Part shown: in pieces, positions 35,574 to 44,410 of the stretch
Layout of the letters: each line of letters opens with the position of its first letter
Numbering within the stretch: the stretch's first letter is position 1
Source: CAVZTX01 sp963778375
GTDB lineage: Bacteria > Chloroflexota > Ktedonobacteria > Ktedonobacterales > Ktedonobacteraceae
Assembly (NCBI GenBank): GCA_963778375.1
Contig: CAVZTX010000010.1
Coordinates: 1-64,000, forward strand
Length of the DNA stretch: 64,000 bases
Direction of reading: 5' to 3'
The notes under the pieces: model-generated
What the model was told of the DNA's origin: nothing
Database searches by the model: none
Seen by the model: the letters and a program-made list of their open reading frames with translations, nothing else
Translations under genes and position numbers: made by a program

Positions 35574-35766
35574 TCACTCATCGCAAGTGCCTCAAGAGGA
35601 ATCTGATATTGTGCTTACAGCACGTCAATCGAGGGCGTTGCGTTATATTGCTCGGCGGCATATGCATCATGTTCGTATTACCCGGCGTCCAATTATGGTG
35701 GATAGGGAGTCGATTGGGGAAAGGCATTCAACGACTCACGAGAACGGGAATTCCTATAGGGACTAG
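35524..35766 (+). CDS. Basic small ORF immediately ahead of PBP gene
   Basis: 80 codons from a TTG; the second half is Arg/His-rich (RALRYIARRHMHHVRITRRP), much like the basic cytoplasmic tails of the two PBPs here. Its TAG lies 4 bp before the likely GTG start of the PBP (35771). Either a coupled small protein or an out-of-frame part of the PBP N-terminus. Confidence 0.3.
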   Translation: MTQLNKLATNEVASEANHSSQVPQEESDIVLTARQSRALRYIARRHMHHVRITRRPIMVDRESIGERHSTTHENGNSYRD

Positions 35767-35770
35767 TCAT

Positions 35771-38209
35771 GTGTTACCGCCTATGCCTCCGTTGGTCCCT
35801 AAAGTACCGGTAGTGGGGTTTGTAATTGGGCATTACCAGCGTAAATCACTGGTTGCGCAGAAGAGGGCGAGGTGGCACCGGCGCATTATGTTACGCCATT
35901 TCTCTCGGAAACATTTGCGACAGGCACGGGTGGTTGAGCGTCAAGCGCGTCGTCGGCTTTGGATAAATATTGCGTGTGCGGTGCTTTCGTTCTTGCTAGT
36001 TGTGTTTTCACTGGGCAGCGCGGCAGCTCTCTATGGCTCGAATTATGTCAATTCAACGCTCAACACGTATGGATCGAGGATTCTTACATTACGCGATCTG
36101 CTGCCGTTGGATAATCTGAAGGTGTACGATAGCAAGGGGATATTGATTGGGCAACTCGCGGATGAAGGGATGCACACGACGGTTGCGCTCAACGAGGTGG
36201 CTGCGAGTTTGAAAAATGCGACGATTGCCACGGAAGACAAAGATTTCTGGTCGAATGAGGGGGTGGATTTACAAGGGATCCTGCGGGCGGCTCTGATCGA
36301 TTTGCAAAGTGGGCGAGTGGTAGAGGGCGGAAGTACGATCACGCAGCAACTGATTAAGAATCTGGTTGTAGGAAATGATCCAACATTTACGCGCAAGCTC
36401 CAGGAAGTGATTCTGGCTCCGCAACTGAATACGCGCTATACCAAGAGTGATATTCTGGAGATGTACCTGAATAGCATTTATTATGGTCACCAGGCATATG
36501 GAATCGACGCGGCCGCTACCATTTACTTTGGACTAGAAGATACGCCGGGTAAACCCGCGGCTATGCAACTGGACCTTGCTCAATCAGCAATGCTGGCAGG
36601 GATTCCTAGCAATCCCTCTGCTTATGATCCGTTGCAACATCCCGAGGCGGCTCTGCATCGTTTTGAGTCTGTGCTGGGTCTGATGGTTGGTCAGGGATAC
36701 ATTACTTCAACGCAGGCGCTCAATGCATTACACGAGGCGCAACGTCCTCACTTTTTTAAATCTGCTGTTAATCTACAGGATCGTGCACCTCACTTCGCGG
36801 AATTTGTGTATCAACAATTGGAGCAGCAATTTCACCTGACTCGCAAGCAGTTGTCGCGCTCAGGCATGATGGTGTATACCACGCTGGATATTGGCTTGCA
36901 GGATAAGATACAGAAGATTGCTCAACAGCATATTGCCGAATTGCGCGATGCGCATCACCTGACCAACGCGGCTGAGGTGTTGCTTGATTTTCATACAGGT
37001 GCAATTATTTCGCTGTTGGGTAGCATCAATTACAATGACACTTCTATCGATGGGCAATTTGATGTAGCGACTCAGGCCTATCGTCAGCCCGGTTCATCGT
37101 TCAAGCCATACGTGTATGTGACGGCTTTTGCCCAGGGAGCTTCGCCCGCGCAGGCAATTGACGATACACCGACGACGTTTCCTGTCCCCGATTCGTCTCC
37201 ACCGACGTTTACGCCGAGCAACTACGACCTGAGATTTCATGGGCACATGACGCTGCGCTGCGCATTGCAAAATTCGCTAAATGTGCCAGGGGTGAAGGTG
37301 CTGAACCACGTGGGGATCAATGCAGCCATGCAAACTGCCTATAATATGGGTATTACCAGCTACCAAGGCACGCCGGGCTTATCGTTAGTGTTAGGTGGGT
37401 TAGGCATCCGGCTGATTGATCATACCTCGGCGATGGGCGTTTTCGCGAATGGGGGAGTGCGCGTTCCTTACTATGCTATTAACAGGATTGTTTCAGGCAA
37501 TACAGGGACGGTGATCTACCAGCACCAGATGAACGCGGGTAAACAGGTAATCAGCCCGCAACTGGCGTATATGATGACGAGCGTACTGAGCGATAACGCT
37601 TCGCGCATTCCTGAGTTTTATGATTGCAATGTCCTGCAACTCTACTCGAACTCGCAACAAGCTTGCTGGAATGGTAATCGAGGCGTTGTGCGTCCGGCTG
37701 CTGCTAAGACAGGCACGACGAATGATTTTCGCGATAACTGGACGGTTGGCTATACGACTGATTATGTGATGGGTGTATGGGCGGGCAACGATGATAATTC
37801 ACCGATGATCAATGTGACGGGTGTTCAAGGCGCAGCTCCTATCTGGCATGACTCGATGCTTGTTGCAGAACAGGGTCGTCCCATTCAAAACTTTGTGAAC
37901 CCTGGGGGTTTGGTACGGGCAACGGTAACGTATCCTGATGGTGTGAAAACAACGGACTGGTTCCTCCCCGGCACTGTTCCAACCTTTGCCTCACCAACTC
38001 CTACCCCGACCGCAAATCCGACGGTGACAGGGACTCCGACACCAACAGCAACCACGACCCCAGCAACTCCTACCCCAACGTCGGTTCTGAATACAGGTGA
38101 AGGGTTCTTAGCGCAGTCGGCTGTTGCGTCATATTGTCCAAGCAGTTACAGTTTTGCTTTCCCTCCTCCACCGAATAATGTACATTCCCCTAATCCAGGT
38201 TGGTGGTAA
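35771..38209 (+). CDS. Class A penicillin-binding protein (transglycosylase/transpeptidase)
   Basis: 812 residues from GTG 35771 (AGGGA 8 nt upstream; the frame is open to a TTG at 35609). A basic cytoplasmic tail precedes one membrane helix (INIACAVLSFLLVVFSLGSA). The GT51 glycosyltransferase has catalytic ATEDKDFW and GGSTITQQLIKN. The transpeptidase has SSFKPY (SxxK), SLN in LQNSLNVPGV and KTGTTNDF. The tail is Pro/Thr-rich (TPTPTANPTV) and ends with PPPPNN. It polymerises and cross-links peptidoglycan outside the membrane. A paralogue follows 124 bp downstream. Confidence 0.92.
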   Translation: MLPPMPPLVPKVPVVGFVIGHYQRKSLVAQKRARWHRRIMLRHFSRKHLRQARVVERQARRRLWINIACAVLSFLLVVFSLGSAAALYGSNYVNSTLNTYGSRILTLRDLLPLDNLKVYDSKGILIGQLADEGMHTTVALNEVAASLKNATIATEDKDFWSNEGVDLQGILRAALIDLQSGRVVEGGSTITQQLIKNLVVGNDPTFTRKLQEVILAPQLNTRYTKSDILEMYLNSIYYGHQAYGIDAAATIYFGLEDTPGKPAAMQLDLAQSAMLAGIPSNPSAYDPLQHPEAALHRFESVLGLMVGQGYITSTQALNALHEAQRPHFFKSAVNLQDRAPHFAEFVYQQLEQQFHLTRKQLSRSGMMVYTTLDIGLQDKIQKIAQQHIAELRDAHHLTNAAEVLLDFHTGAIISLLGSINYNDTSIDGQFDVATQAYRQPGSSFKPYVYVTAFAQGASPAQAIDDTPTTFPVPDSSPPTFTPSNYDLRFHGHMTLRCALQNSLNVPGVKVLNHVGINAAMQTAYNMGITSYQGTPGLSLVLGGLGIRLIDHTSAMGVFANGGVRVPYYAINRIVSGNTGTVIYQHQMNAGKQVISPQLAYMMTSVLSDNASRIPEFYDCNVLQLYSNSQQACWNGNRGVVRPAAAKTGTTNDFRDNWTVGYTTDYVMGVWAGNDDNSPMINVTGVQGAAPIWHDSMLVAEQGRPIQNFVNPGGLVRATVTYPDGVKTTDWFLPGTVPTFASPTPTPTANPTVTGTPTPTATTTPATPTPTSVLNTGEGFLAQSAVASYCPSSYSFAFPPPPNNVHSPNPGWW

Positions 38210-38333
38210 AAGAGCCAAAATTTGATACGTTTGTGCCTTGTAGCGTTCGTGTACACTTGCTACAATATAGGTAGAGGGTATCGCATCCCTTGCAGAAATT
38301 CCTCCATTTCCCTGAAGGTAGAGAGGCTCTGTT

Positions 38334-39668
38334 TTGGTGAACGATCGGCATTTAACTGAACCTGGAAATGCGAGCCTGCAACGGAGCTACCGCTCCTACC
38401 CTACGGATCAGCAGGCTCGCCAAGTAGTACCAGCAAAGCTTCCTGTGCATAGCCGTGCGGCGGCAGCACAGCGATTAGGGCAGTTACCCCAGAAAGATAT
38501 TCGAGGGGTTTACTATCCTGTACCCCATAGGAGGGTACATCCCAGAGGCTGGCGTCTAAAGCGCTATCTGAAACGCAAAAACTTGCGGCTCAGTAATCAG
38601 CAATATCTAGCTATTGATCGGGTTGGGACACAGTGGACGATGCTGCCCTTGGCGCTCGGCGCGCTGATAGTAATGTTGGCGCTCGGTACGCTGCTGGTGG
38701 GTCTGACGGCCGCGGTTGAAGCTACCCAGGAGCGCTATGCCCAAGATGCGACGACGCTGGCAGATATCCTACCAAAAGATAGCCTGAAGATGTATGATGC
38801 GAATGGTACGCTCATCTACCAGATGGTCAACCAGGGATTGCAAACGACCGTTCCCCTTTCACAAATTTCGCCCAATCTCATCAACGCGGAAATTGCGACC
38901 GAGGATCAGTATTTCTGGGATAACCCAGGCTTTGACATCACGGGTATTGTGCGTGCAGCCCTGTCTGACTTCTCAAGAGGGCGCATTGTCTCCGGTGGCA
39001 GCACGATTACTCAGCAGTTGATTAAAAACGCGATTGTGGGTAACCAGGATACGGTCTTTCGCAAACTCCAGGAGATTATCCTGGCTCCCGAGGTGACGCG
39101 CCGTTACACGAAGCAAGATATTCTCTCGATGTATCTGAACACAATCTACTATGGTGAGCAGGCATATGGTGCTGATGCCGCTGCCTTTACTTACTTCGAC
39201 TTACAGGATACGCCTAAGAGGAGCGCAGCCTCCCAACTGGATATCGCACAGGCGGCGATGCTGGCCGGTATTCCCAGTTCGCCGATTGCCCGCGATCCCT
39301 ATCTCCATCCCCAGGCTGCATTCGCGCGCATACAAGCAGTGCTCGATCTGATGCACAATCAAGGATATATTACGACTGACCAGGAGCTTGCAGCGATCCA
39401 CGAGGCGCATCAGCCCGGCTTTTTACATCATGGTTATATTCACAACGGCGTGGCGATAAATTTCGTGAATTATGCGTTGAAAGAGCTTGCAACAACTTTG
39501 AATGTGAAAGATGCTTCCTTGCTTGCGAGACAGGGGCTGGTGGTATCTACTACGCTCGATCTGAATCTACAAAACAAGATTTTAAAGATCGCACAGCAAC
39601 ATAGTTGGTGCGCTGTCGGCTGCACATCATATGACAAATGCGGCGGCGGTATTGATCGATTATCATAA
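38334..39668 (+). CDS. Second class A PBP, glycosyltransferase part (frameshifted gene)
   Basis: 444 residues from TTG 38334 (GAGAGG 7 nt upstream; GTG 38337 also possible). A basic tail (GWRLKRYLKRKNLRL), a membrane helix, and a complete GT51 domain with IATEDQYFW and GGSTITQQLIKN are present. It stays collinear with the first PBP up to IAQQH, then reads unrelated sequence SWCAVGCTSYDKCG and stops. The matching continuation (SAAHHMTNAAAVLIDYHNG) is in the +1 frame, so a one-base insertion or two-base loss lies near 39605. As written it makes a glycosyltransferase without a transpeptidase. Confidence 0.85.
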   Translation: MVNDRHLTEPGNASLQRSYRSYPTDQQARQVVPAKLPVHSRAAAAQRLGQLPQKDIRGVYYPVPHRRVHPRGWRLKRYLKRKNLRLSNQQYLAIDRVGTQWTMLPLALGALIVMLALGTLLVGLTAAVEATQERYAQDATTLADILPKDSLKMYDANGTLIYQMVNQGLQTTVPLSQISPNLINAEIATEDQYFWDNPGFDITGIVRAALSDFSRGRIVSGGSTITQQLIKNAIVGNQDTVFRKLQEIILAPEVTRRYTKQDILSMYLNTIYYGEQAYGADAAAFTYFDLQDTPKRSAASQLDIAQAAMLAGIPSSPIARDPYLHPQAAFARIQAVLDLMHNQGYITTDQELAAIHEAHQPGFLHHGYIHNGVAINFVNYALKELATTLNVKDASLLARQGLVVSTTLDLNLQNKILKIAQQHSWCAVGCTSYDKCGGGIDRLS

Positions 39669-40620
39669 TGGTGATATCCGCACACTGATAGGCAGTATTC
39701 ATCCTAATGACCAGTTTGATGTGGCATCACAGGGTTTCCGTCAATCGGGGTCGTCGTTTAAGCCGTTCATCTATGCTACCGCTTTTGAACATGGTGTGAG
39801 TCCCGGCATGCCTGTCTATGATACTCCACTGACGGTGCAACTGTGTTGCGGACTACCATCCTATTCACCGCAGAACTATGATCTGCACTTCCACGGGTTG
39901 ATTTCGTTTCGCTATGCCTTGCAAAACTCGTTTAACGTTCCGGCGGTCAAACTATTGATGCAAACGAGCGTCGATGCTTCTTTGCATACCGCCCAGGAGA
40001 TGGGTATTACTCAGTACCAGGGGACGCCTAACTATACAATGGTGCTTGGCACCCTGGGCGTTCATCTGCTCGATGAAACCTCAGCGTATGGCGTCTTCGC
40101 CAACGGCGGCGTACGCATTCCTGCTCATGCTATCAGTACTGTGGTAGATGTGCAGGGTCGCCTGGTTTATCAATTCGCAGGCAAAGGGACACGGGTGTTG
40201 AGCAAACAGGTTGCCTTCATGATGACGAATGTCTTGAGTGATAATGCTTCACGTACCTTCGAGTTTGGTCAATGCAGCGCGCTCTACCTGTATAGCAATA
40301 CACAGACGCAATGCTACGAGGGAAATCCTGGTTTGATCCGTCCCGCCGCCGTTAAAACGGGTACCTCTCAAAATTTTGCCGATAACTGGACGGTGGGCTA
40401 TACGGCCGATTATGTGATGGGAGTATGGGCGGGCAACAACGATAATTCGCCGATGGTTAATATCACCGGCGTTGATGGCGCAGGACCAATCTGGCACGAT
40501 AGTATGCTGCTGGCCGAGCAAGGGCTTCCTATCACAGGGTTCCCGAATCCTGGAGGATTGGTGAAGAAGACCGTGAGCTACCCAGGGATTACGACGACGG
40601 ATTGGTACCTGCAACCGTGA
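39631..40620 (+). CDS. Second class A PBP, transpeptidase part (frameshifted gene)
   Basis: 329 residues from ATG 39631, holding SSFKPF (SxxK), LQNSFNVPAV (SxN) and KTGTSQNF. It has no membrane anchor or signal of its own, so if translated separately it would stay in the cytoplasm and be useless for wall synthesis; no good ribosome site precedes the ATG. Most likely it is the second half of a single gene 38334-40620. Its end overlaps the convergent PHP gene by 32 bp. Confidence 0.8.
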   Translation: MTNAAAVLIDYHNGDIRTLIGSIHPNDQFDVASQGFRQSGSSFKPFIYATAFEHGVSPGMPVYDTPLTVQLCCGLPSYSPQNYDLHFHGLISFRYALQNSFNVPAVKLLMQTSVDASLHTAQEMGITQYQGTPNYTMVLGTLGVHLLDETSAYGVFANGGVRIPAHAISTVVDVQGRLVYQFAGKGTRVLSKQVAFMMTNVLSDNASRTFEFGQCSALYLYSNTQTQCYEGNPGLIRPAAVKTGTSQNFADNWTVGYTADYVMGVWAGNNDNSPMVNITGVDGAGPIWHDSMLLAEQGLPITGFPNPGGLVKKTVSYPGITTTDWYLQP

Positions 40621-41470
40621 TGCCTACACGTTCCAACAAATCACGACTGATTTCAGCACGGTACTTGATAGGCATACGTCCAGGATGGTCGTGTGAGTCA
40701 GAGCCGGTGCTGAGTAGCAAATGGTGTTTGCGGACGTATTGCAGATAGGTTTCAATCATCTCAGGGTTATGGTAAGGGTGGTAGACTTCGATACCATCGA
40801 GGGGAATTTCGGCACGTACCTGGTCAAGTAAGGCAGGATCATAGAAGGTAAAGTTCTGTTCGCGACGGCCAGGATGTGCAATCAGGCAGACGGCTCCGCT
40901 GCGGTGCGCAGCATCGACCGTTACGGCCATATCCGCCATGATGGAGCGGAAGCCAGCTTCTTGAATCATGCGTAGTCCGCTGTGCCAATCGCTGGCGTAA
41001 CCGTGTTCGCGCAGCAAACGAATGTTGTCGGCGGGTCGGCGCAATTTGCCACCATTCTCGGCCAATACCTCTTCCTGGCGTGGGAAGCTGTGGCCGCGGC
41101 GCAGCAATTCATCATAGACTTGATGGGTATTTTCTAACTGGCGGCTCACAACCATTTCGGTGACTTCGCTCAAATAATTCTGCTCTGGATCAAAGCCATA
41201 GCACAGGACATGCCCCATTTTGCCGTTCCACTCCGTACTCATCTCCACCCCGGCGAGAACGGGTAGGTTCTTTTTTGCGGCTAATTCCTGGATACTGGCA
41301 ACAGTGTCAACGCGGTCGTGGTCGGTTACGGCGACCATAGCAAAGCCTTCATTCACAAGATAGTCGATAAGTTGTTCGGCAGGCCAACGTCCATCGCTGT
41401 AGGTGGTATGCATGTGCAAATCGATTGGGGCATCGGGTGTAAGGGTGAGATGCGTGGTCAAACGCTCCAA
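40589..41470 (-). CDS. PHP-domain phosphoesterase
   Basis: 293 residues with PHP motifs: DLHMHTTYSDG (about 17-27), VTDHD (about 48-52), a glutamate in AGVEMSTEW, IAHPGRREQ and STGSDSHD. These bind two or three metal ions. Relatives hydrolyse 3',5'-nucleotide bisphosphates (the RNase AM/YciV type) or histidinol phosphate. The 293-residue length and the middle insertion domain fit the YciV type. The TTG start follows AAAGGAG. The 3' end overlaps the PBP gene. Confidence 0.88.
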   Translation of the reverse strand: MERLTTHLTLTPDAPIDLHMHTTYSDGRWPAEQLIDYLVNEGFAMVAVTDHDRVDTVASIQELAAKKNLPVLAGVEMSTEWNGKMGHVLCYGFDPEQNYLSEVTEMVVSRQLENTHQVYDELLRRGHSFPRQEEVLAENGGKLRRPADNIRLLREHGYASDWHSGLRMIQEAGFRSIMADMAVTVDAAHRSGAVCLIAHPGRREQNFTFYDPALLDQVRAEIPLDGIEVYHPYHNPEMIETYLQYVRKHHLLLSTGSDSHDHPGRMPIKYRAEISRDLLERVGITVAGTNPSS

Positions 41471-41558
41471 ATTAAGCTCCTTTGATGGGTGAAGAACAAT
41501 ATGATATATGCTTACCTATCATGGTACCACATGAGGCAGAGGCGGGGCCATTGGGGAG

Positions 41559-42305
41559 CTACCAGCGAAAGACATAACCCACGCCGCGCACGGTTTGAAT
41601 GAGTTGAGGATTTGCGGGGTCTTCTTCGAGCTTCTCACGGAGCCAGCGGATATGGACATCGACGGTGCGGGTGTCGCCTGCGTAGTCGTAACCCCAGACA
41701 TTATGCAAAAGTTGGTCGCGGGTCAAGACGGTGCCACGATTACGGACGAGGTAAGTGAGTAGGTCGAACTGCTTTGGTTGCAGTTCCCATTCCTGCCCAC
41801 GACAGTAGACACGCCGCCCGGCGAGGTCAATACGCAGTGGACCGGCCACGAGTTCACGGCTAGCACGTGGAACATCGCCAGCAGCTTCCTGAGTAGCATG
41901 ATTTTCGTTGATGGACGCAGACACAGATGGATAATCGGCGCGGCGTAATAGGGCGCGCACGCGAGCCAATAGTTCACGGCGACCGAAGGGTTTGGTGACA
42001 TAGTCATCGGCTCCAACCTCAAGACCGACGACTTTATCGATCTCGTCACCTTTAGCGGTGAGCATCATAATGGGGGTGGTGGAGGTAGTATTCTCACGGC
42101 GCAACTGGCGGCATACCTCTAGACCATCCATTTCGGGCAGCATGATGTCGAGGATGATCAGATCAGGTGTTTCGCAGCGCACGGCTTCCAAAGCACTGGC
42201 ACCGTCAGATGCCGTTGTTACCTGGTAACCTGCTTGTTCAAGATTATAGCTTATGGTTTCAACCAATATTGCTTCGTCATCTACAACTAAAATTTTACGG
42301 GCCAT
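41559..42305 (-). CDS. OmpR/PhoB-type response regulator in the pst operon
   Basis: 248 residues. The receiver is intact: D9-D10-E11, phospho-acceptor D53 in LIILDIMLPEMDG, T83 and K105 in TKPFG. The C-terminal winged helix contains QFDLLTYLVRNRG and VDVHIRWLREKLEEDP. It lies 9 bp downstream of pstB and is transcribed with it, so it is the likely phosphate regulator (PhoP/PhoB role, inferred). No histidine kinase or phoU gene is adjacent. The TTAAC repeats upstream of pstS and the PHS transporter are its predicted targets. Confidence 0.92.
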   Translation of the reverse strand: MARKILVVDDEAILVETISYNLEQAGYQVTTASDGASALEAVRCETPDLIILDIMLPEMDGLEVCRQLRRENTTSTTPIMMLTAKGDEIDKVVGLEVGADDYVTKPFGRRELLARVRALLRRADYPSVSASINENHATQEAAGDVPRASRELVAGPLRIDLAGRRVYCRGQEWELQPKQFDLLTYLVRNRGTVLTRDQLLHNVWGYDYAGDTRTVDVHIRWLREKLEEDPANPQLIQTVRGVGYVFRW

Positions 42306-42314
42306 GAGTAACCT

Positions 42315-43223
42315 CTATCCGAAGCGTCCGCTGATGTAGTCTTCGGTTTCTTTTTTCTTGGGGCGCTCAAAGAGATCGATGGTTGGCGCGTATTCAATGA
42401 GCTTGCCACTGAGAAAGAAACCCGTGTATTGCGAGACGCGTGCAGCTTGCTGCATATTATGGGTCACAATAACAATCGTGTAATCTTTGGTGAGCTGCGC
42501 AATCAATTCTTCTATTTTGAGAGTCGCGATAGGGTCAAGAGCCGAGCAAGGCTCATCCATCAGTAGCACTTCTGGTCTTACCGCCAGAGCACGAGCGATG
42601 CATAAGCGCTGTTGCTGACCTCCAGACAGACCCAACGCTGATGTTTTCAGCCGGTCCTTGACTTCGTCCCAGAGCGCAGCTTCCTGCAAACTTCTCTCCA
42701 CGGTTTCTTCGATATACTGTTTGGGCTTGCCTTGAATGCGCAGGCCATAGGCAACGTTTTCAAAGATGGATTTCGGGAATGGGTTTGGTCGTTGAAAGAC
42801 CATACCGATACGCTGGCGCAGGAGCACGACATTGGTAGACTTGTCGTAGATATTTTCTTCATCCAGCATTGCTTCGCCCTGCGTACGCGTACCAGGGATG
42901 AGATCATTCATACGGTTAAGTGTGCGCAAAAAGGTTGATTTACCACAGCCAGAGGGTCCAATTAACGCCGTAGTTTGATATTCGCGTATTGGCAGAGTCA
43001 CTCCGTAGAGCGCTTGCTTCGCACTGTAGTAGAAATCGACATTTTTAACATCTATCTTTATGGCTGCACTGGGATTAAGGTTCTCGCTCTGATCCACCGT
43101 CACCGATACGCGTTTTTCGGACGGCGTAGTGGGAGCATGACCACGTTCATAATCCGCGACAACCTCTTGCGAATTTGCATCTGATGGCACCGATTGTTTG
43201 GGCCGATTGAGACGAGTGTCCAT
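42315..43223 (-). CDS. pstB: Phosphate ABC transporter ATPase PstB, copy 1
   Basis: 302 residues with a hydrophilic 50-residue N-terminal extension before the ATPase. Walker A GPSGCGKST, the PstB-typical FLRTLNRMNDL, QRPNPFP Q-loop, LSGGQQQRLCIARAL signature, LLMDEPCSALDP Walker B and VTHNMQQA H-loop, ending ETEDYISGRFG. It drives phosphate import with PstC and PstA. The start follows AGAAGGAG. It differs clearly from the second pstB in this operon, both in sequence and in lower GC at third codon positions. Confidence 0.95.
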   Translation of the reverse strand: MDTRLNRPKQSVPSDANSQEVVADYERGHAPTTPSEKRVSVTVDQSENLNPSAAIKIDVKNVDFYYSAKQALYGVTLPIREYQTTALIGPSGCGKSTFLRTLNRMNDLIPGTRTQGEAMLDEENIYDKSTNVVLLRQRIGMVFQRPNPFPKSIFENVAYGLRIQGKPKQYIEETVERSLQEAALWDEVKDRLKTSALGLSGGQQQRLCIARALAVRPEVLLMDEPCSALDPIATLKIEELIAQLTKDYTIVIVTHNMQQAARVSQYTGFFLSGKLIEYAPTIDLFERPKKKETEDYISGRFG

Positions 43224-43293
43224 TGGATCTCCTTCTTATCTCTCCACGTTTTCTGATAGCAAAGTAACCCTGGGCGCTTGATTGCATTATATC

Positions 43294-43518
43294 CTATAAA
43301 AGCGAGTATTCTTTATGGAGGGGTATCGCAGTATCAACGATCAGGCGGTCAGCTAGAACCACGAGGCGTATATAACGCCCGGCAAGCGCTTTACTGATGA
43401 AGTAAGGGCGCCCTTCATAAGAGATATGACCGCTGCGAGCTACTTTACGAGAGAAGATATTCGCGCCTTCTGGGAGTGCCAGATTTTCATTCCCATGTAA
43501 ATTCACCGATAGGTTCAT
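43294..43518 (-). CDS. Small beta-rich protein between the two pstB genes
   Basis: 74 residues from ATG 43518 (GCGAGGAAAA upstream). The core GHISYEGRPYFISKALAGRY and the following IRLVVLADRLIVDTA resemble the C-terminal Mu-transposase-type beta barrel seen at the end of some IS transposases, but the rest of a transposase is absent. It could be a domesticated fragment or an unrelated small beta protein. It has no known link to phosphate uptake. Confidence 0.45.
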   Translation of the reverse strand: MNLSVNLHGNENLALPEGANIFSRKVARSGHISYEGRPYFISKALAGRYIRLVVLADRLIVDTAIPLHKEYSLL

Positions 43519-43545
43519 GATGGTATTTTCCTCGCTTCTGTAGAA

Positions 43546-43577
43546 CCAGGGCAACCGCAAGGGTCGCCCTACTATAC
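43546..43577 (-). repeat. Dispersed palindromic repeat, copy 3
   Basis: Read on the minus strand it gives GTATAGTAGGGCGACCC, TTGC, GGTTGCCCTGG, matching the copy at 2256-2288 through the flank and both arms. It lies between pstB copy 2 and the small beta-rich gene. Confidence 0.7.
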
Positions 43578-43625
43578 GACGGATTAGCCGATCATGCTCG
43601 TGTATAGTTCCCACCTTGCTGGAGC

Positions 43626-44378
43626 TTAACTAAAGCGCCCGGTGATGTAATCCTCGGTTTCCTTCTGTGTGGGGTGTGCAAAGAACGTTGTCGTCCCACC
43701 GACTTCGATCAACTTCCCCTGGAGAAAGAAGGCAGTTCTGTCAGCGATACGACCTGCCTGCTGCATATTGTGCGTCACGACGATGACTGGATACTCGCTT
43801 TTGAGCTGGCTGATGAGTTCTTCGACCTGAAAAGTCGAGATGGGGTCGAGCGCGGAGGCCGGTTCGTCCATGAGCAGAACCCGTGGTTCGATGGCTAGGG
43901 CGCGCGCGATGCACAACCGCTGCTGCTGGCCACCTGACAGTTGCGAGGCCGGCTCACCCAGCCTGTCTTTGACCTCGTTCCAGATCGCCGCCTGCTCAAG
44001 ACTGCGCTCGACGCGCTCTTTGAGATCCTTTCCTTGCGCCAGCCCGTTGAGGCGCGGACCGAGCGCCACATTGTCGAAGATACTCAGGGTCGGGATGGGG
44101 TTGGGCCGCTGAAACACCATCCCGATTCGCCGCCGGACATACATCGGCTGGATAGAACGCGCGTAGATGTTGACGCCATCGATCACCACCTCACCCTCGA
44201 CACGGCCCCCTTCGACCTCCTCATGCATGCGATTGAGGCAGCGCACAAAGGTCGATTTCCCGCAGCCTGACGGACCAATGATGGCAGTGGCCCCCAGCGG
44301 CTCAATGGTGAAATTGATGTCGTAAAGGGCCTGTGAACGCCCGTACCACACATTCAGATGATGAACTTCTATTGACAC
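43626..44378 (-). CDS. pstB: Phosphate ABC transporter ATPase PstB, copy 2
   Basis: 250 residues from GTG 44378, 6 nt after AAAGGAG; a TTG six codons upstream is also open. Walker A GPSGCGKST, FVRCLNRMHEE, QRPNPIPT, signature QLSGGQQQRLCIARAL, Walker B LLMDEPASALDP, ending ETEDYITGRFS. It is co-directional with pstA, pstC and pstS and shares their GC-rich codon style, so it is probably the original partner of this transporter, with copy 1 a later or alternative ATPase. Confidence 0.95.
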   Translation of the reverse strand: MSIEVHHLNVWYGRSQALYDINFTIEPLGATAIIGPSGCGKSTFVRCLNRMHEEVEGGRVEGEVVIDGVNIYARSIQPMYVRRRIGMVFQRPNPIPTLSIFDNVALGPRLNGLAQGKDLKERVERSLEQAAIWNEVKDRLGEPASQLSGGQQQRLCIARALAIEPRVLLMDEPASALDPISTFQVEELISQLKSEYPVIVVTHNMQQAGRIADRTAFFLQGKLIEVGGTTTFFAHPTQKETEDYITGRFS

Positions 44379-44410
44379 GTCTTGCTCCTTTACCAATGGA
44401 ACAGAGATAG

